NCBI GenBank assembly: GCA_015499995.1
Contig: JADNRV010000550.1
Location: 1 to 25,238 of the forward strand
Length of the DNA stretch: 25,238 nt
Direction: 5' to 3'
Source of the DNA: Flammula alnicola
Lineage: Eukaryota > Basidiomycota > Agaricomycetes > Agaricales > Strophariaceae
Part shown: piece after piece, positions 1-10,904 of the stretch
Position numbering within the stretch: the stretch's first letter is position 1
Layout: each line of letters starts with the position of its first letter
The notes under the pieces: model-generated
What the model saw: the letters and a program-made list of their open reading frames with translations, nothing else
What the model was told of the DNA's origin: nothing
Databases searched by the model: none
Position numbers and translations under genes: made by a program

Positions 1-598
1 AAACATAGGATCATACAGAAGGCTTACGGTCCGCCGCAGTGCTGCATCTGAGTTATTTCTCAACATGGTCCGCTGGGATTATTAGCCTGCATGAGAAACA
101 CACGGAAGACACAGAAGTATCAACGGAACCGATGAAAGAAATCTCATTATTCGCTTCCTATCATATTGAAATAATGCACCTTGTGGTAGAGTATCTCGGA
201 CTCGGACTGCATCTCGACCTGCGGCGAGCAGGAGCTTTCAGTTTGCCGCAGCAATGGCGAGCACGCATGTCGTTGTAATTGGGAGACATCGCAAAGCATG
301 TGTCTAGGGCACAGTTCTCAATGAGTCAAGAACGTTAAAATCTGAGTCCATTATATATTCAAAGCCGCAGCCGCGGCGTGCCACTGATAATGGTTGTTTG
401 GCTTTGGCTTGCGCAGTACACAGCCCCGTGCTGCACGTCTCCTTCAAGTGGGGAGGGGCAATGCCGGTTCTGCTGATTTTGTTTGTACTTGTTGTCCCAC
501 CTTATAATTCTGCATAGCAAATGGAAAAACAATATTTAACGGCATAACATGCCTCTTTTCGCAAGGTGAAAAACTAAATCATAAGTTAAATAACATAG
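1..598. other. Gene-poor left edge, nothing recognised
   Basis: I see no recognisable gene here. The longest open frame on the plus strand (39-278, 79 codons) has no family resemblance, no convincing start context and no splice partner. A minus-strand frame near the left edge has a GTAAGC-like donor around position 35, so the 5' end of a gene outside the window is possible, but I cannot support it. The stretch from about 490 to 900 is AT-rich. Confidence 0.4.
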
Positions 599-709
599 CT
601 AGGCTTTCGCCTGAAAAAAATATAAAAAAGTTAAAGGATAAGGTCTGATCTATATGTAATGGGACGAAGAATGAACCGTAAATTTAAATTTTTTCAGGCG
701 AAAGCCTAG
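599..709. repeat. Fold-back (MITE-like) element
   Basis: The 15-base arm CTAGGCTTTCGCCTG at 599-613 is repeated exactly as its reverse complement at 695-709. On the inner side each arm continues into an A- or T-run (7 A on the left, 6 T on the right) followed by T or A. About 66 bp of AT-rich sequence lies between, so the 111-bp unit could fold into a hairpin. The size and structure fit a miniature inverted-repeat element. No target duplication is obvious beyond the CTAG that is part of the arms. I know no family name for it. Confidence 0.7.
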
Positions 710-1154
710 ATAATAAACAAAGGTGTATTTTCTCTCTATAAATGTGGTCAAGAAAACCAAGTGGTGAGCTGCAATTTTGCTTTTAAAAATGAGGCCAAAA
801 ATGCGGTCAAAGGATTATGTAATACACAATTAACGACGCGTCGGGAATGATTTAGCATAGTTTTTATATAATTTTAGGTCTCAAATTATATTCTAATTCT
901 ACTTCACATACTTTATAACATTTATGATTTGTTGCAGAGGTGAAAAACGCCCATTGACGACGAACATGGTCAATTATCCTCAATTGCGAACGAACAATCG
1001 ACGTTTGGCGGATTTTGGGTGGCTGTGCCATTAGTCAGCCACCCAAATCAACATCAGGCGTTGCCCCTCCCCACTCCTTCTTGTCGCATTTCTCTCTTTT
1101 AAAACCGCAACGTACTTGCGTTTCTGTCTCATTTCTTTCTCCAATATCTAGAAA
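710..1154. other. Presumed 5' region of VPS1
   Basis: This is non-coding sequence leading to the VPS1 start at 1155. It holds a 10-bp palindrome CGACGCGTCG at 834-843 with an MCB-like ACGCGT core, and a pyrimidine-rich run at about 1065-1140 just before the start codon, as is usual before fungal start sites. No clear TATA box is seen. Confidence 0.35.
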
Positions 1155-3974
1155 ATGTCTAGCGGAACAGCAGGGCTCGGCACAGAGATTGTCAGCGTCA
1201 TCAACAAGCTTCAGGATGTCTTCACATCTATTGGCTCAGGAGCGCAGGGCGGCATAGACTTGCCTCAAATATGTGTGCTCGGCAGTCAGAGCAGCGGGAA
1301 AAGTAGTGTCTTAGAGGTGCGTCAAAGCTTTCAGTCGACTATGGCCTCTTTGCTGATTGTGGGATGTGTTGATAGAACATCGTCGGCAGAGACTTCTTGC
1401 CTCGTGGTACCGGTATTGTGACGCGGCGACCTTTGGTATGCAACATTCATCTCCACCGAAGATAGTTCTAACTTGTACCCAGGTTCTCCAATTGATTAAT
1501 AGAAGCGCTGGACCGTCTGGAGGTAAGGATAATCCGTCGCACTCTTACAATTTAGACGCTAAATCACATCTCCACCACCAGCCAATGGGGTAGATAAATC
1601 AACCGATAAAGCAGCCAATGCAGATGAATGGGGCGAATTCCTCCATCTTCCAGGAGAGAAATTTTACGATTTCCACAAGATTCGCGATGAGATTGTTCGA
1701 GATACAGAGGCAAAGACCGGCAAGAATGCAGGGATCTCCCCTCAACCCATCAATCTTCGCATATACTCTCCGAACGTCCTCACACTCACTCTTGTCGATC
1801 TGCCCGGTCTGACCAAGGTGCCTGTCGGAGACCAACCACGCGACATAGAGAAACAGATCCGCGAAATGCTGATGAAGTACATTTCGAAACCCGCATGTAT
1901 CGTCCTTGCTGTCACTGCTGCCAACACAGATTTGGCAAACTCGGATGGATTGAAGATGGCTCGTGAGGTGGACCCGGAAGGCACAAGGACAATCGGTGTC
2001 TTGACGAAAGTCGATCTAATGTGCGTTTTCTAAAATTTACTAATGTTCATTCTAATTTGACAAAAACAAACAGGGACAAGGGAACAGATGTCGTGGATAT
2101 TTTGGCCGGAAGAATCATCCCTCTACGACTTGGTTATGTCCCAGTTGTAAACAGAGGTCAACGAGACATTGAGACGAATAAACCTATCAGCGCAGCACTT
2201 GACAATGAACGGGACTACTTCGAAAACCACCCTTCATACAAGGGCAAAGCACAGTTTTGTGGTACCCCATTCCTTGCCAGGAAGCTTAACATGGTCTGTA
2301 GTATCCTATTTTTGTCCCTCTGTCCTCTGAAGCTGAAGGCCGATAAAGATTCTCATGCACCATATCCGAGCAACATTACCCGACATCAAAGCCCGCATTT
2401 CGAAGAATCTCGCCCAATACAACTCTGAATTGCTTGCTCTCGGAGGAGGTCTGGGTGACGGCAACTCTGGCAACATTGTTCTCTCAGTCATCACTGAATT
2501 CACATCGGAATTCCGGACAACCATTGACGGTAACACGAACGACCTGTCCCTGAATGAGCTCTCAGGAGGAGCTAGAATTTCATTTGTCTTCCATGAGCTC
2601 TTCAACAACGGTGTTAAGACCATCGATCCTTTTGACCAGGTGAAGGATGGTGACATTCGAACGATTTTGTACAACTCTTCCGTGAGTATTTTTTGGATTC
2701 ATATGCAATTCATGCAACAACTGAATTCGGCCTTTTCTTATGTAGGGTTCAACACCAGCTCTCTTCGTTGGTACAGCGGCCTTCGAAGTCATTGTGAAAC
2801 AACAAATCAAGCGCCTCGAGGAGCCAAGCATCAAGTGTTGTCAATTGGTGTACGATGAATTGATCCGAATCCTCGGTCAACTGCTCAGTAAAGTGGTACG
2901 TAGTCAAAATTCTGCAAACTATTCAGCAACTCAAATGTATCCTTATTACAGCAAGCCTTCCGACGGTATCCTGCGCTGAGGGAGCGCTTCAACGCCGTTG
3001 TCGTCAACTTCTTCAAGCAATCAATGAACCCAACGCTGAAGCTGGTTCAAGATATGGTTGCGTACGTATTTGTGAAATCGCTTGGCGATGATCCTTACTC
3101 ATTGACTGTCCTTTAGGATGCAAGCTTGCTACGTCAACACCACACACCCTGATTTCATTGGTGGACATAAGGTCAGTTACACCTCGTGAAGCTTTACGCA
3201 GCCTACTTTTTCTGACATCCATGACTAAAGGCGACTGCTATTGTCACTGAACGTTTGACTGCCGGCAAACCGCCAACACCCGCCTCGGACCCCAAGAATC
3301 CACGATCGGCTATAAACAACAACAAGGACCTGGACGTCGACGTCCGGCAGGAGCCCAGTTTCTTCGGATCGTTCTTTACACCAAAGTCGGGTCCAAAGAA
3401 GAAGGGCGTCGCCGCCATGGAGGCCCCTCCTCCAAACATTCGACCCCAAAACGCATTGAACGAGAGGGAGACCATGGAGACGGAAGTCATTAGTTCGTGC
3501 TTTTCTATTCTTATCCCCGACGCGATTGTCTGACTTGGCTAACTTTGGCTCGCTCTTTTCTTATCATTCCTCGTGACCCTATTTGTTTTTTGGCTTTATG
3601 ATTATTATAGAGCTGCTCATCCACTCATACTTCAACATCGTCAAGCGGGAGATGATCGACATGGTGCCCAAGGCTATCTCGTTGACGCTTGTTAGCCACT
3701 CCAAGGAGAATCTGCAGAGGGAGTTGTTGCAGGAGCTTTACAAGCCTGATGTCCTCGATGAGCTTCTCAAAGAGAGCGAGTTTGTCGTTTCTCGAAGGAA
3801 GGAGCTCCAGACCATGGTGCAAGCCCTCAACAAGGCGGAAGAGTACGTCCATTCCCATTTCTATCCCATCTAACCCCCGCCCTATCTGTTCAACGGCGAA
3901 CCACGTGTCTATTATACTTAACATGAGACTGATGTGCTTTCTCTCCTTTCTCTAGGATCGTTGCTGGCGTTTAA
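1155..3974 (+). CDS. VPS1: Vps1-type dynamin-like GTPase
   Basis: Large self-assembling GTPase that drives membrane scission in Golgi-to-vacuole traffic, endosome recycling and peroxisome division. Inferred exons: 1155-1316, 1376-1435, 1483-1522, 1582-2020, 2074-2293, 2349-2681, 2746-2895, 2952-3061, 3117-3171, 3231-3492, 3611-3842 and 3956-3974. They total 2082 nt, or 693 aa, close to the roughly 700 aa usual for Vps1. The N-terminal G domain shows the P-loop GSQSSGKS (residues 43-50), then [20 protein letters not shown], the G3 motif [11 protein letters not shown] and the G4 motif TKVD. The middle domain follows ([13 protein letters not shown]), then a variable acidic and proline-rich insert in exon 10, then a GTPase effector domain ([20 protein letters not shown]). 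There is no pleckstrin homology or proline-rich tail, so it is Vps1/Dnm1-like rather than classical dynamin. The N-terminal sequence favours Vps1. The last exon is only 19 nt and encodes the terminal IVAGV. Confidence 0.95.
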
Positions 3975-5580
3975 GTCTCTGGATTTTGGGTTTCCGTTCC
4001 TTCCCCCTAAGCTTTACGTTCTCTTCGTAATGTGCCTTCTTAGCCCCCTACAATCCACGTCATGCGCTCTCCCGCTTTTCTCTTCATCTCTTCACACATC
4101 ATGTTGTCGCACAGATGTCCCTAATCTCCTTGCACGTGCAATACAGGTACTGTAAATACCCTCTATACATCTTTTACTTCGGATCGTAGTCATCTTCATA
4201 AAGCTATTTTGTTTCATGACTGGCCGCTCGTCGTGCGATGGCGCGATGCGTTAGGGAATAAGAATAGTAATCGATAAGACAACGCTAGAAGCGATATTAT
4301 AGGTGTGCGAAAATATGTACGAGTACAACGCTGTACAACAGATCTAGATGTTTGATGCGCAGTCCACAAATTTAGAACAGACATGCCTGCGTATGTCGAT
4401 AAGCGCAGTACCTAGGCTTTGACCTCGGCCATACTTGACCAATGGTATGCGGCGCCTCCAAGTAAGAGAGTATTACTACATCTGCCGCGTTCCAATACGA
4501 ATGGGGTTGTTCGACAGAGAAGGGCTTTTGGCGCCCACAATTTTCAAGTCACAAGGTCAGATGCTTTCTAAAAAAGCTCGTGTTAATTTTCACTATGAAC
4601 CATGTGAGCGTCATCAAATACAGAAATATGTCGTTGAGACGGACCCACGTTTTATGTTCTCGGAGCTTTATATCAGCCTTCTACTCGCTCCGTCTGGATT
4701 ATAGCTTCGCGAACATCGGCAAACATGAATCCGCGATGTACGCGGAAATCTGTCAAAGATGAGATAAAAACACCAGCGCCTACTTGTGATTCGTGTGCAT
4801 CACGCATCTATCAGCAGTTCATATCTTATCGATGATGACTGATGGTGGGTGCTTGGCTTGAGAGGATCGTGCCATATTCGGCACGTCAGAATGGAGAGAT
4901 AAGCGAGGCAAATATGGAGGAATGGGGTTGTCGGCGATTGCGGTGATACGATTGGAATGGCGACGACATACGAAGAGCGCTGGGCGTCGAGGAAGAGACT
5001 TCTTTGAAGAAATACTTACAGTCAAGAGAAAATCGAGGCGGTAGAGGAAGATAGATATCGATGATGAAAGGCTGTGAACACAGATCGTTTCGACGTTTTT
5101 GTGGCGCACTTCTCATGGCCATCACGTGTTTCAAGGCGCTTGCTTTTTCCCACAGTTCCCATGCTCCCCGAAATAGAACATGAAAAGGGACGAGATTACA
5201 AGGAATCTGGGGCGAATGGCTGACGGAGCTTGAGGAATCATTACTGGAGGATGCAAAATGGTTTGGGAGGGATTTAATGAGAAGAAATTGGGCGGAAGGA
5301 TGGTGGTAGTTGCAGTTGAAGGGGGATAGTCATCAGGTTGATACCGGTTGTCAGGGTGGGTTGCCGTTTATACGTGGCAAACATTGAAGAGCACAGGAGA
5401 TCCATAGATAATTTAGAGGGCGCACCCAGGGCATACCAGCCCATTTTTTGGCCAGAGAGCATGTTATGAGATGGCGAGAGGCAATGGTCAAGACAGAGAA
5501 AGATGAATCAAAGATGGAGAGATTTGGGAAGGGAGACAATGAGGCGCTACGGTAGACCTTGAGGAAACAAAGCAAGAGGT
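3975..5580. other. Long intergenic stretch, no supported gene
   Basis: About 1.6 kb between VPS1 and TBP. Several frames of 60-96 codons are present on both strands, but none resembles a family I know. The most gene-like possibility is on the minus strand: ATGs near 5120 open a frame with a GTAAGT donor near 5024 and a plausible acceptor near 4984, giving about 85 aa ending near 4819. Another minus-strand ATG at 5462 faces the TBP promoter. Either could be a small gene or UTR. I do not annotate them as genes. Confidence 0.4.
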
Positions 5581-5581
5581 G

Positions 5582-5638
5582 TTACGTAAGGTCATAATGA
5601 CTCAAATGGCGGAGTTTGAAATATAGGATGTATATAAG
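5582..5638 (+). promoter_or_regulatory. TBP promoter: TATA box and bZIP-like sites
   Basis: A TATATAAG box lies at 5631-5638, 85-92 bp before the TBP start codon at 5723, and is followed by pyrimidine-rich leader sequence. Upstream are the palindrome TTACGTAA at 5582-5589 and TGACTCA at 5598-5604. These match consensus sites for bZIP regulators (CREB/ATF-like and Gcn4/AP-1-like). The matches are seen in the sequence; function is inferred. Confidence 0.55.
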
Positions 5639-5722
5639 GGCGCGGTTCGCTGGCCGAATTCCCCCTCTTTCCCCCCAACCTAAACATTCCCACGCCCTAC
5701 TAGAAATTTTTTTTGTTGAACA

Positions 5723-6965
5723 ATGTCTTTTGCGTTGCCCGCCCGTCAAATCACTTTTGGCCGTCCCAATGTTTCGTCGCAGCAACAACAGCCTTACCAG
5801 TTCCAGCAGCCTCAGCAGCCGCTTGGTGGTCTCGCCTTGCCCGGCGGTGGCACCTTCGTTCAGCACCAGCAGCAGCAGCCGTCCAACGGTCTCTCACTTC
5901 CTGGACCATCTCCGTTGTCCACCTCCTACACCCAGCCACAGGCTCAGCCTAAAGCACCATCCCCACCCACAGCTACTCCCTTGACCGCCGTTGCTGCGCC
6001 TGCCATCGCCAACAAAGCGGTCGCAGGCCCATCCACGCCACCCGCTTCGCAGGTCCCATCCACCCCAGTTCCTTTGACTCTCGAGCAACAACACATCACG
6101 GCTGTTGAAGGCATCGTGCCTACGCTCCAAAATATTGTGGCTACCGTGAATCTCGATTGCCGTCTGGACCTCAAGACCATTGCTCTGCACGCAAGGAATG
6201 CTGAATATAACCCCAAGGTTGGTACATGTACTGTTTTCTAACACACGCACGTCGAACTGTTGTCGTTTGTTCGCATGTGTTTAGCGTTTTGCAGCCGTCA
6301 TCATGCGTATTCGTGACCCAAAGACCACTGCGCTTATCTTTGCGTCGGGCAAGATGGTCGTCACTGGTGCCAAGTCCGAAGACGATTCGCGTCTGGCGTC
6401 GCGCAAGTACGCGCGTATCGTGCAAAAGCTCGGCTTCGACGCCAAGTTCTCGGAATTTAAGATCCAGAACATAGTTGGCAGTTGTGACGTCAAGTTCCCC
6501 ATTCGCTTGGAGGGACTGGCTTACAGCCATGGACAGTTTAGCAGCTACGAACCTGAGGTATGTATCGTTAAGTCTTTTGATAATGGTATTACTCACTGTT
6601 CTTTTGCTTTCAGCTCTTCCCTGGTCTGATCTATCGTATGATCAAGCCCAAGGTCGTTTTGCTTATCTTCGTATCGGGTAAAATTGTCTTAACGGGCGCA
6701 AAAGTGAGTACCTTTCTGTTTCTATTTTCCAAGGCATGCCTTCGCCGTGCCCTCTCCACTTTGCTGGTCGCCCAGACTAGTGATAGCTGTTAAGGGCTAA
6801 CTGATGTGTTCGGACGGTTGAACATGCCTTGCATTTGGATTCAGTGGACTCGGTTCGAATCCATCCGCTGACCTATTGTTTTCTCTCGACCTTCAGGTCA
6901 GGGAAGAGATTTACACTGCGTTCAACACGATATACACCGTGCTGTGCGAGTTCCGCAAACCGTGA
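5723..6965 (+). CDS. SPT15: TATA-box-binding protein (TBP)
   Basis: General transcription factor that binds the TATA element and nucleates initiation by RNA polymerases I, II and III in the nucleus. Inferred exons: 5723-6217, 6285-6557, 6614-6703 and 6897-6965, giving 308 aa. Residues 1 to about 125 form a divergent low-complexity tail rich in Q, P, S and A ([14 protein letters not shown] and QHQQQQ). The conserved saddle starts near [22 protein letters not shown]. Repeat 1 contains [22 protein letters not shown] and [23 protein letters not shown]. Repeat 2 contains [47 protein letters not shown] and the end [10 protein letters not shown]. All signature strands are intact. The last intron (6704-6896, 193 bp) is three to four times longer than the other introns of this gene. 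The ATG at 5723 is the first in frame after the pyrimidine-rich leader. Confidence 0.97.
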
Positions 6966-7777
6966 TGCGCTTCCCTCGTCGTGTGTTCGTACTCTGTCCC
7001 TCTCCGGCCTCGTCGCGTCGCCCTTCGTTGTCTCAATACTGTTGCGACCACGGTCATCATCGCTTGTAATCTGGCGCTTCGCACGAGGTCGGAAACCACG
7101 AGGAGAGCATCCTAAAAATCATCATAATGTCCGGAAGAGCTAGGATTGTAGTGCACGTCCCCTTTTCCGATTACCCATCTTTCTCCTCTTGTTAATCTGT
7201 GTGGCATTCGGGCTTCTTGAAACATGACAATAATATTATATCATCATTCCTCCAATTCTTTTTCTTCATGCATTTACCATCATTCCCCCCACCCATCCAT
7301 GTGTAAGAACTTTTTGCAAACTCTCATACATACATTCTGTATATACAAGCAATCAATATAGTGTCATTCTCCATAGAATGAAATTTCAAAGCTGTTGAAG
7401 TTCTCGTGTTGAATGCGTAATTCCCGCAGTTTGGTTTGGCCAGCTGTGACATGAGACGACAGCTTGAAGGCGTCGTACCTCTAACCACAACCACGATCAT
7501 GGCCTTTTACCATCGACTCCTTAAATAATGCACCGACTCCTATCGTCTCAGGGTATGAGGTCGTTGTATACGTCTTACCAATGATGTCGAACATTGAAGC
7601 CTCAGGCTTTTTCACAATCCAGTCAGTTTCGTCAGCCAATGTTCTCCTAAACCTGTAAAGGGTGTACTTCAACCTCGAGCTAAACATCTCTTCGTGCATA
7701 CAGTATAGTAGACAGCAGGACCTGTCGCCTTACTTTCTCTCGCTCGATACCCTGGTCTTGTCTCCGTCACTTCTGCT
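6966..7777. other. Intergenic between TBP and the GH5 gene
   Basis: Presumed TBP 3' region followed by the GH5 5' region. T-rich tracts at about 7180-7340 fit a 3' UTR. A minus-strand frame at 7481-7699 (72 codons) has no family resemblance. A pyrimidine-rich stretch at about 7725-7775 precedes the GH5 ATG. No tRNA, repeat or further gene is apparent. Confidence 0.4.
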
Positions 7778-9786
7778 ATGGTCAACTTGTTACAACTGTC
7801 CGCTCTTTTCGCGTATGACTTGAAGTCGGTCGCATACAAACCCATCCCTGGCTCGGGTGGGATTTCTGCTGCCTCAAATTTTAACTCCTCTCAGCACTCG
7901 AACGGGTCTGCTCCTCTCGCTGCTTCTGCCGCGCATGTCCGGCAGCGATCTACCAAGAAACACAAGCCAGGCAAGAGTTTGGATACCACCGATGATTCAA
8001 GCTCTTGCAATGTAGAACCGTATGACGCTCCGACGATTTTGGGTCAGGACTTTCCGCCTTATGACCAAACTACGGCGAACGTATATCGGTATCGGCAGCA
8101 ACAATCCGTAAATTTGGGTTCTTGGTGAAGTCCTTTCGGCCTTTGTAACTCCTTATTGCTAATTTATCTTCGTAAATAGGTTCGTCAACGAGAAATGGAT
8201 GACGCCGTCCTTGTTCAAGTGTGCTTCGGGTGCTCAAGGAGCTGAGATCGACATTGCAAAAGGTTGGGGCTCGCTTGACAATGCTCGGGTTGTCCTTGAA
8301 CGACACTGGGATACTTTCATCACAGAGTCTGACTTTGAATACCTCGCGAACATCGGTATCAACACCGTTCGACTGCCGATAGGGTATTGGAATTTGGGTC
8401 CAAAATTCACGGACGATACGGCGTTCGAGTCTGTTGCTCAGGTGTATGAGAACTGTTGGCCGAGAATCGTCCGGGCTATTAACCAGGCTGGCAACGCTGG
8501 GATCGGCGTTCTCGTAGATTTGCATGGTGCCGTTGGCAGTCAGAATGGGCAACCACACTCGGGAGTCTCTGATGGCCAGACCAATTTTTTCAGCGAACCA
8601 TCGAACATGGATAAGACTGTCGACGTTCTGACGTTTCTTGCTCAGCAGCTGGGGTCTGTTAACAACATTGTAGGCATTCAGATTCTCAACGAGCCGCAAT
8701 TTACGGACACGTTGACGGATTTCTGTGAGTCGCCTTTCGGCTTCAGCTTCTCTGTCGTTAATATTTACTCACTTCGAAATATTTTTTAGACTCGCGAGCC
8801 ATCGATGCAATGAGATCGACGTGTCCAGCTGCCAAATCCCTCCCTCTCTACGTGCACGACGGTTTCGATCTCGATCGGCTCTCCTCTTACGTCGCCAGCA
8901 GAACAGACTTTGTTGTCCAAGATCATCACTCCTACTTTGTCTTTTCCCCCTCGGACCAGAAAGAATCGGGGTCGCAGCACACGGTCGACGTCGATGGTGC
9001 CATTTCCCAATCCTTGGTCAGGGTTTCTAATAAACAGCGTAGAAACCTGGTCGTCGATGAATGGTCGTGTGCTCTCACTCCGGAATCCTTGGAAAGTGAG
9101 GGCGACGCGGACAAGGTTCGAAAGGAGTTTTGTACGGAGCAAATGAAGGTCTACTCCAATGCTACTGCTGGTTGGGGATTCTGGTGTAAGCATTCCTTTT
9201 CTTTCAGAGAAACGTTGTCATTGACAGTATCGGATCGGGCCATATCTCTTTAGCCTACAAGAAGGAAGGCTGCGATAGCGATCCTGGGTGGTGCTTCACA
9301 TCAGCAGTCGGAAAGAGTCTCCCCAGTACTTTCTTCGCCTACGGAAAAGCGGCTTCCATGAAAGAGGCTAACAATCTTGCCAAGGATGTCTCGGACAACC
9401 TCATTATTCCTACAGTCACTAAAAACCTTCTGAACCTCGTGCAACAACACAGACCATCATCACCTATGGAACAGCATGAGAGAGATGCGTTTGGACCGCT
9501 CATTCGTCGTCGGTTTGAGGCCATTCATCAGCACCGAGATGCTCAGAGCGGGCAGGACACAGATTCGTTGCAGCAGTCGACTTCGAGGGGTTACACGGAT
9601 GGCTTTACGACAGCTAAAGTCTTTGCGAGCTACAACATGTCTAAAGTCGGTTTCACCGGCCAATTTATGATGGATGCCATTGAGGTTGCTGGTCCGACTT
9701 TGATTGCTCAGGGCACGGAGGATGGATATCATGATGGATTTATGCAGGGCCTCAGAGATGGGGAAAAGCTAGCTGGTGCCCCTTGA
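7778..9786 (+). CDS. GH5 family glucan exo-1,3-beta-glucosidase-like protein
   Basis: Glycoside hydrolase family 5 protein resembling fungal exo-beta-1,3-glucanases, expected to release glucose from beta-1,3-glucan. Inferred exons: 7778-8124, 8180-8724, 8790-9185 and 9254-9786 (606 aa). Residues 1 to about 105 are low-complexity and basic (STKKHKPGK), with no clear signal peptide. The catalytic domain starts at VYRYRQQQSVNLGSWF. It continues with GINTVRLPIGYWNLGP, GVLVDLHGAVGSQNG and QILNEPQ, whose Glu (residue about 287) is the predicted acid/base. HHSYFVF follows, then VVDEWS, whose Glu (residue about 387) is the predicted nucleophile, then GWGFWSYKKE. After the barrel come about 170 residues of helical, Gln/Asp-rich sequence ending in repeated GYTDGF, GYHDGF and GLRDG motifs. 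Without a leader it may act in the cytosol, or a 5' exon may have been missed. The exact GH5 subfamily cannot be set by eye. Confidence 0.88.
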
Positions 9787-9882
9787 GGTATGTACTTTGG
9801 AGTGGCGTCCCCTCGGGCCCTAGTACTGTATAAATCTATAAATCGTCTGTACGCGACTTTGTAAAATGACATTAGGGGGTTA

Positions 9883-9966
9883 CAGCCCTTTGCATATTTT
9901 TGTGAAAGTCGGAACATTTTTGAGCGCGGTCACGTGCTGATGTGCCTGGACCAAACATCGTCGGCA
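9883..9966 (+). repeat. Left terminal inverted repeat
   Basis: Left arm of the 702-bp element. It shares the blocks TTTGCATATTTTTGTGAAAG, AACATTTTTGAGC, TCACGTG and CCAAACAT with the right arm, with scattered single-base differences and small indels after about position 60. An E-box-like CACGTG lies inside it. Confidence 0.85.
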
Positions 9967-10499
9967 ACATCTCGGCAGGTTCTGGGTAGGTCGCTCGACG
10001 CGCGGGCAGTTGTCGCTGTCGCTCGAGGATGATATCTTGCTTTGTCGTGTATTTAATTTTCAATAAGTCTCTTGTCTCGTCTCTCAGGCAAATATAATGG
10101 CATGTTTGTGTCTCACGGAAGGTACTTATTGGTTCTTGGATCCTTGTTTTTGACGAGGGTCGAGGTTGGGTCGAGGACGGCGCTCCACAAGCTGTTCAAA
10201 CTTCAACCGTCTGTTATAGAACGCCGCACATCGAAAAAGGTGCTATGCTGGACTGAATTACCACTAATCGTGAAAGGTCTTGTGCTTCCAGTAGGGATTC
10301 AATAACTTACTCCAATCTCATCTCACTCCGTTGTGATCTTCAGTGAATTCTTGATTTTAAGCCCGTGGCTTTCAGGGATTAATACACACTGCTCATTACA
10401 TGCTATAAAACTTTCAAAATAAGGGCTTAAATGACTTGGATAGCACACACAGGTTGCATAATGGTAGGATGACGATGGAGGAGTCTCAGGTGCCGACCG

Positions 10500-10584
10500 T
10501 GCCGGGCATGTTTGGTTAAGGTACCATCAACACGTGATCGTGCTCAAAAATGTTTCGACTTTCACAAAAATATGCAAAGAGCTG
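10500..10584 (-). repeat. Right terminal inverted repeat
   Basis: Right arm of the 702-bp element. Its reverse complement aligns with 9883-9966 and begins CAGCTCTTTGCATATTT. The two arms differ mainly by transitions, as expected when the arms age independently after insertion. Confidence 0.85.
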
Positions 10585-10624
10585 TAAATTGGAGTTAAAA
10601 CTTTCTATTGCAATTTATAGACTC

Positions 10625-10754
10625 GCGACCAGTCTGTTCGCAAGCTCACTGACTTATGTTGTATTAGATAATTTAAATATTACATAATGTGATGTGATGT
10701 TCAAAACGAGATCAGTGCATGTGAGCTTGCGAACAGACTGGAACACCTGGTCGC
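10625..10754. repeat. Fold-back element, copy 1
   Basis: Two perfect 21-base arms, 10629-10649 (CCAGTCTGTTCGCAAGCTCAC) and its reverse complement at 10721-10741, enclose about 70 bp of AT-rich sequence. Outside them, GCGACCAG (10625-10632) pairs with CTGGTCGC (10747-10754). The right side carries an extra CTGGAACAC block, so the ends are asymmetric. It starts only 41 bp after the right end of the 702-bp element. The same asymmetric end motifs recur at 12340-12403. Confidence 0.75.
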
Positions 10755-10904
10755 CTTTTTGGGTGGAGGCGTGACAGCCCGCCAAACGTGTGAATGGACT
10801 TCGTCAGAATTCGTTGATTTCGGCCTTCATCTTCATTAACGATGAACTCATTGCTCTCCCTCGCTCTTTAACATTCCCTTCATGCACAATTCTTCGATGC
10901 TAGT

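Larger units (their letters stand above)
9883..10584. mobile_element. Non-autonomous DNA transposon with long TIRs and TA duplication
   Basis: A 702-bp unit starts with CAGC at 9883 and ends with GCTG at 10584. It is flanked on both sides by TA (9881-9882 and 10585-10586). The terminal inverted repeats (9883-9966 and 10500-10584) are about 85% identical over 84 bp. CAG-type termini plus TA duplication fit the Tc1/mariner superfamily. The interior has only one short frame (10072-10305, 77 codons) with no transposase motif, so the element is probably non-autonomous. The family assignment is inference; the inverted repeats and TA flanks are seen directly. It sits about 100 bp after the GH5 stop codon and could supply part of that gene's 3' UTR. 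Confidence 0.82.

Noticed and set aside
39..278. 79-codon plus-strand frame at the left edge
   Set aside because: No family resemblance, no splice context and no codon pattern like the real genes in the window.
834..843. MCB-like palindrome CGACGCGTCG upstream of VPS1 as a cell-cycle site
   Set aside because: ACGCGT also occurs by chance near 15526, 20162 and 23654 in unrelated settings, and VPS1 is not a known MCB target.
4819..5134. Minus-strand small gene with a GTAAGT donor
   Set aside because: A possible 40-bp intron and an 85-aa product can be drawn, but the product has no recognisable family and the intron would be shorter than others here. Left as a note in the intergenic entry.
5274..5462. 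Minus-strand 62-codon frame starting MLSGQKMGWYALG, divergent from TBP
   Set aside because: It looked like a small membrane or mitochondrial subunit start, but no known small subunit matched and no downstream exon could be supported.
6780..6875. Possible tRNA in the last TBP intron (GGTTCGAATCC word)
   Set aside because: The T-arm stem does not pair beyond two bases, there is no good A box, and the 5' and 3' acceptor arms do not pair.
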